Below, in pieces: positions 59,041-64,000 of a stretch of 64,000 nt of DNA. How positions within the stretch are numbered: position 1 is the first letter of the stretch; each line of letters opens with the position of its first letter. The translations under genes were made by a program, and so were the position numbers. The notes below the pieces were generated by a model that was not told the DNA's origin, searched no databases, and saw only the letters and a program-made list of their open reading frames with translations. This DNA comes from Moniliophthora roreri (taxonomy: Eukaryota > Basidiomycota > Agaricomycetes > Agaricales > Marasmiaceae): the NCBI GenBank assembly GCA_001466705.2, contig LATX02000181.1, positions 434,001-498,000 on the forward strand, written 5' to 3'.

Positions 59041-60770
59041 CGCGCAGAGTATGTTGGGAGTTTGGCAATGGAAGCAAGAGGGAAAAAAGGACTCTGGTCA
59101 GGCACATAATCAATTGCATATCACCTTCTCAAAAAGGGCGGTCTTACATAAGTGAAGGATGCCGTTATCTCAACTTGAACTCAAACCACCACCATTCCCT
59201 GGACTTTTCTTTGACAACGTTTCTGGCATCATCTGCTCGCCCCTATCTTGATTTTCTCCGGTACTCTGTGTTCTTTCTTTGACCTCGGAAATTTCTGGAC
59301 TCTTGCTTCAGTTCAACCTCCCGATTCTTTAGGCTCCAGGCACCGAGGTACGATCAGTGTTCTAAATGAGACTCGCCGCCGGGGTTCAATACTCGAAAGA
59401 ATTTTGTGAATGTTCTACGCCACGAGCTCAGGAGACCCTGTATCTGGTTTAATCAGTTAATATCAGGCACAGTCATGCCGTGCTGCAACAGCATCAGCTG
59501 GAAGATATGACAACAGGAACCGTCACACTAAGCTACCCCACAACGAGGTCAAGTCTTGATACAGAAATCACTGATGATACCAAGATGATTCAGTTTACTC
59601 ATGCTCCGCGTTGTCAAATCTTCGGCGGCAACCGCTGGTCGGCAACTATCCTATTCGCGCAAAGTCACAAGAACCTCTCGGCATGAGACGGGAGCAGCCT
59701 TCAGGCATTCATGTGTATTCTCGCACAGCTTGTTCACTTGATCTGTAGGTCTATTCCCTACAGCGACGATAAGAATGATGTGATTCGGTGTGGCGCTTAC
59801 AGCACGAGCACCCGTAGTGTCACGCAGTCCTCCAATAGCCTGCAAGGCTCTCACGATATCATGCTGTTCTCCTCGGATTAACCTTACCTGCGATCCGGCA
59901 CTATAGTGTCCTTCAGACCTAAATAAGCAGCCAACTGTTGTTGAGCAACACACTCCCGCGTCTGACAGTGACATACAATTGCGGGTAAAATGGGTAACTC
60001 GGGACTTGGAGCTCATGCTGCAATCCGGATTTCCCCAAGATGAGATGCTTGCGGCTCGCCGTGTGCATATTTCTATGCGGTGCAACATTCCCTTCTCGTC
60101 CGTGCGCCAATCATATTCCTTTTCCAGCCAAAAGGTCCAGAAACCTTCACCGATGATCCAGGATCGGTTCCTTGTTAAAATCTTTTCAGGTCCCAAATAG
60201 CCAATCGTCGCATGTTCGTTCCTTGCATCACCACTCATCTCCTCAAGCTACTAGGTCGACACTGCCACCTCTGTCTGTTCCTGGCCCTACGTTCCCCTTA
60301 CATACGCAAAGGCAGTAGTCAAAGCGTTACTTCGTCCGCGTTACGTGCTTCCTGGCCCTTGAATGATTGCTTCCCGAAGGACATGAGAAAGGTACACGAA
60401 GTTGCTTAGAATACCTCATTGAATTTCTGCAACATGACGTGTTTTGCACACCACGACTACACGATGCAATAACAGCACTTCGAATGACCGGAGCCGCAAA
60501 AAAGATGAAGCTCGTGGCTTTCACGCTTGCAAGTGCCAAGGCTTCGGAGAATCCTGTCGATTCCTGTCCAGTATACGCCCTGTCGCTGCAATTCAAAAAG
60601 TCCCGCTGTGCATCTGATGGATTTTCAGGAGACGGGGATTTTACGAGATCATCCCATGGCATCGATGCACGGTTACACGTTCTGAGGAATGCAAGGTGTA
60701 ATGCAAGGGGTTCTATTGCTAGTCTAATCGAAGACACATTTAATTACGAAAATTGAAACATCAGGAGCTT
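59041..60770. other. Intergenic region with one weak frame
   Basis: The longest frame is on the minus strand at 59651-60238 (195 residues, starting MSGDARNEHATIGY). It has no motif known to me and no conserved neighbour, so I do not call it a gene. Overlapping frames on both strands at 60327-60756 look equally unconvincing. Confidence 0.3.
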
Positions 60771-63650
60771 CCTTGGGGACCATATCGGAGAATATTGTCA
60801 ATCACTCACCCTGTTCAGCAATCGCGTACACAGTCGCTGCCATAACATTGCATAGTCAGTGTAATCGAAACGCGGTTCATCGAAGAGTTACCTTGAGAAT
60901 GGGCTGTAGAATGAACGGGAGCAATCGATAGATCGACCACCCGAATGTTCTTTATTCCATACACCTGGCGAGACCCCAGTGATTTCGATCTCCTCTATAC
61001 TGGTCTGACCACAAACCTTTAGGTTCGAATCAACGACACCATTTTTCTCGCGAGGCAGCATGGCCAGAGATCCAGCGGTATCTGTCCCAAGTTTCATTAC
61101 CACACGTCAATGGCTGTAAGGAGGACATACGGTTAATCGTGCCGGAGCCTTGAGGAATCCAGGCTAGCCAAGGAGTATTTGAGGTCATGACATTACCGTC
61201 AGAAGAGATGGTCCCTTACACGCAATTTGCTCGTCGGTAGCGAATTCAGCACCCGGGTTGAGCTCGGCCGTTTCCGAAGCATCTATTGAAGTTAGTCAAG
61301 ATGCGGAAACAATTAAGACACTCACTAATGAAATTGCACAATGGCACTGTTCTGGCTATCCGTCTGATATAGTGAACGAGTTCAATGAACATTTGCCGAT
61401 CTACATTTCACCATCAGGCCCAACTTGACGACGAGGACAGGCAGGAAAAGCGAACCCATATCTTGCTCAAAGTAATGTGGATCAATCTCCGGGTCTGCCA
61501 GAGGATCGTTTGATGCCGCATGAACAGTTCCTCTGGAGAAGTTATTGTTAATTACCCCCATAACTGTAATGTACTTCTTGCCAGGAGAAGGCACTTCTGA
61601 AAGGCGCGTTCATTGACGTACGGATCGGGGGAATTTCCGAGACCCTGAACTTGCTGGGATGTGAGAAGAATCCTGGAAAGGTTATGAGTTCTGGACCAGG
61701 GCGCTTGGAGCGAATACGCTCGAAGTTATAATTCTTATTGTTCAGATAAGCTAGGAGGGTATTTGTTTTTCCCAATGTCCTCTTTAATTCGTGCTTGTTG
61801 TGCACGATACATTGCGTCCGCCTTGGTGGTAAAGGCATGGAGCGGCATGTACGCCAGGTTCGTGAGGCCAGTCATATACAGTCCTTCTCCGCACTGGAAA
61901 AGAGTCGTCAAACGCATCAACTGTCTACTAGCGAGTGTAAGCGCACTAAGGCTCCACATGTCTAGCAGCCTCGATTGGGTTGAATAGGTCGTCGTAAGTT
62001 TTCATTGCGTCCTTTAGTTCTAAAAATAACGTCAAGTAAACAGGTAAATGGATACGATTGGTTCTCACCAAATGACAGTGACAGATACTGATGCTCCTGC
62101 ACGTTATCTCCAACACCAGGCAATGCAATCTTCACCGGAACACCTATCTTTGAGAGTACATCCGGCCTTCCTATACCAGAAAGTTCCAAGATCTCGGGAG
62201 ACTTCAAAGTGCTACCGCATGTGGAGAATATCATACATGAATAGCAGATGACCCATGAAGAGACTGAATGTTACCCAGCGGAAATAATCACCTCTCGATC
62301 AGCACGGACTACGTGTACCTCGGCCTTTCCACCATGGCTGAACTCCACACCGGTCGCTCGGATCTCACCATTGAATTCTCCCTCTGTCGATAGTCTGTGT
62401 ACATATGCTGTTATTAACACAGACAGGTTGAGTCGCGTAGAGATAGGCTCAAAGTATACCTGAAAAACAATCGAGGTGAGCATCCTCGTGATGTAAAGGG
62501 AAATCATGGAATGACACGAACCTTTGGCTCGGAGTCCACAGTATTCAATGCCAGGTAGGACCCTTTCGGCTGAGAATATATCGGTTAGGAATACCGGTGG
62601 CACTTTTATATCTACACGCACATCGCCGTGACACTGGAAGGGCTCTGAGTAAAGCAGCTACTACTAGATGATTATCGGATCTCACCGGAGCAGGCGCCTT
62701 TGGGACGCCCATATTGAGGAAGGTCTGTTGAAATCGGAATTAGCAGTTACCCGTCTGCAATAACCCCCTTTCCAACCTCCTATGTCTTGATATCGATGTC
62801 TAGTATTTTTCGTGGATGAGCGGCATGCAGTGGACCTGCCCCAGTAAGTAATTAGCATTTCGGATAGCAATCGAGTAGATTGAGAGGCTGCTACCGGTTC
62901 CAGCAGGAAAGCTACTGACTTCCCATATCTTCAATGACTCTTTATCACGGCCGACTGTGTCTGCTGTTGTGAGGTTTAAAGGCGTGTAACTGTATCCCAT
63001 TCCTCAGTTTGAATTCCCCAGCAAAATTATGGTTGCGTACTCACGTAACTGAACGAGAAAGGTATTTCTGGTAGTTCTCCTAGTTCCAGCCTTTATTCCC
63101 AAGTTTCTCCTGGTCTACAAAAAATTGTAAGCGAAGGAAGCAACGACAGCACATTTGACTGTTCGCCATTAATATCCACCTTTGGTGGGACTGTCCACAC
63201 CGAAAAGTTCATCGCTGAACTTCCTCCGAGACTCTTGCCGTTTCGGAGCGCGTCAGGTAGATTGTCACAGGAAGTCGTGTTCGCCTACCGATGCTAATGC
63301 AGCCAATCGTACTGCGCGGCTGGCCGTTTGCGTACTGTGGAACTTGAAGAGCTTGTTAAATTCACGCAAATCATCCGAGCGGTTGATATTGTACCGTTTT
63401 GAAGCCCCGGTCGAATTTTGGATTGAAGAATTGATGGCCGAATTGCGCAGGTCGAGCTAGAGCAAAACATTAAATCCCTGGATTCGTCGTAGATTACGAT
63501 TACGCATAAACAAGGGGTTCTTCGAGGTTGTTATTTCCCGCGTCTAGGACGAGTACCGTTATCGATGCATCTTCGGAGAGTCGTGCAGCCACGTCAACGA
63601 GACTGTCCGGATCTGACCCTCAGATATATATACTGTGCGCGGAAAGATCC
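60771..63650 (-). pseudogene. GMC oxidoreductase (aryl-alcohol oxidase/glucose-methanol-choline family), decayed
   Basis: Pieces of one FAD-dependent GMC enzyme follow in order on the minus strand: ARLSEDASITVLVLDAG (FAD domain, near 63580), FGHQFFNPKFDRGFKTV, GKSLGGSSAMNFSVWTVPPKVD (signature 1, near 63220), SFPAGTG, ATGVEFSHGGKAEV and REVIISAG, GSTLKSPEILELSGIG (signature 2, near 62215-62170), HYFEQD, then HTAGSLAMLPREKNGVVD and the C-terminal APVHSTAHSQATVYAIAEQG with the active-site His. Intron signals remain between most of them. Two lesions: the Gly-rich nucleotide-binding motif expected just before VAARLSED is not readable, and a Trp codon in GNKGWNWENYQKY is TAG at 63080-63082. GMC oxidases of this kind produce hydrogen peroxide in lignin breakdown. 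If the stop were a sequence error the gene might still work. Confidence 0.75.
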
Positions 63651-64000
63651 ATGGAGTGGTTTGAGAGACTCGTTAGAATTCAGACATGGCTGCCATACCG
63701 GAGAGACCGAACGTCTCAAGGAAGGTAAGTCTCAGAGACATGAGCACTGGCCGCTTGCGACTTCCGGTACGTCGTTGCTTTGAAATTGTCGCATAGCCGG
63801 TCAATATGTCCAGTAAACATTGAAAGCGTCGCATGCACCATGAATCAGGCCTACACGGTAGTTCACTTCAGGGTGAGACAACGGTGAGTAGAGACCAGCA
63901 TACGTACGCAGATTTTTTGCATGCTAGCAAGGATTTATCTCCGCATTTCCACCACCGGAGCAGACTTTGATTTGAACATTTCCTTAAAAGGGGGCTTGAA
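63651..64000. other. Window end, upstream flank of the GMC pseudogene
   Basis: No further coding sequence recognised before the end of the window. Confidence 0.35.

Noticed and set aside
59651..60238. 195-codon minus-strand frame as a gene
   Set aside because: No recognisable domain, no splice partner, and frames of similar length exist on the other strand nearby.
63182..63783. Plus-strand frames of 66-92 codons near the window end
   Set aside because: They lie opposite the GMC oxidoreductase exons, whose motifs read clearly on the minus strand.

Overview
The window looks like Agaricomycete (mushroom) nuclear DNA. Genes are dense with spliceosomal introns of about 45-65 bp (GTRNGY donors, YAG acceptors), and several families are typical of or expanded in Agaricomycetes: DUF6534 and DUF6535 membrane proteins, a G-alpha with a large insert, a jacalin-like lectin fusion and a coiled-coil P-loop GTPase. 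Five single 'n' characters (1969, 15272, 16970, 18307, 19460) mark scaffold joins, all but the first of them inside repeats. All exon models here were spliced by hand and checked for frame; none has transcript support.

Layout. 0.4-5 kb: two tandem copies of a lectin/membrane gene on the minus strand, one complete (jacalin-like N-terminus) and one cut by a scaffold join. 5-8.4 kb: essentially gene-free. 8.4-16.3 kb: a striking non-standard region, first a 170/340-bp repeat with splice-like signals, then about 6 kb of diverged repeats packed with inverted repeats whose two arms change together between copies, bounded by a short minisatellite in opposite orientations. 16.3-22.2 kb: LTR-like sequence, about 125-bp minisatellites and misassembled duplicates. 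23-26.5 kb: an isoprenylcysteine methyltransferase, an aldo-keto reductase remnant and an aldehyde dehydrogenase. 28-30.7 kb: calcineurin A. 33.4-40.6 kb: a DUF6534 protein and a DUF6535 gene with a broken tandem copy. 41.4-54.8 kb: two MOV10/SDE3-type RNA helicases with N-terminal zinc fingers, flanking a zinc-ribbon protein and a P-loop GTPase, followed by a NIPA-type magnesium transporter. 55.4 kb: an intron-containing tRNA-Val(CAC). 56.6-59 kb: an unconventional G-alpha. 60.8-63.7 kb: a decayed GMC oxidoreductase.

How the genes relate. Calcineurin A, the G-alpha and the prenyl-cysteine methyltransferase belong to signalling (calcium, GPCR, prenylated pheromone or small GTPase). The paired helicases point to RNA silencing of the SDE3/SAD-3 kind. 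Aldehyde dehydrogenase, the aryl-alcohol-dehydrogenase-like remnant and the GMC oxidoreductase are families used by wood and litter fungi on aromatic alcohols and aldehydes, but here two of the three are broken. The most unusual part is the covarying hairpin array at 10-16 kb, for which I know no named element.
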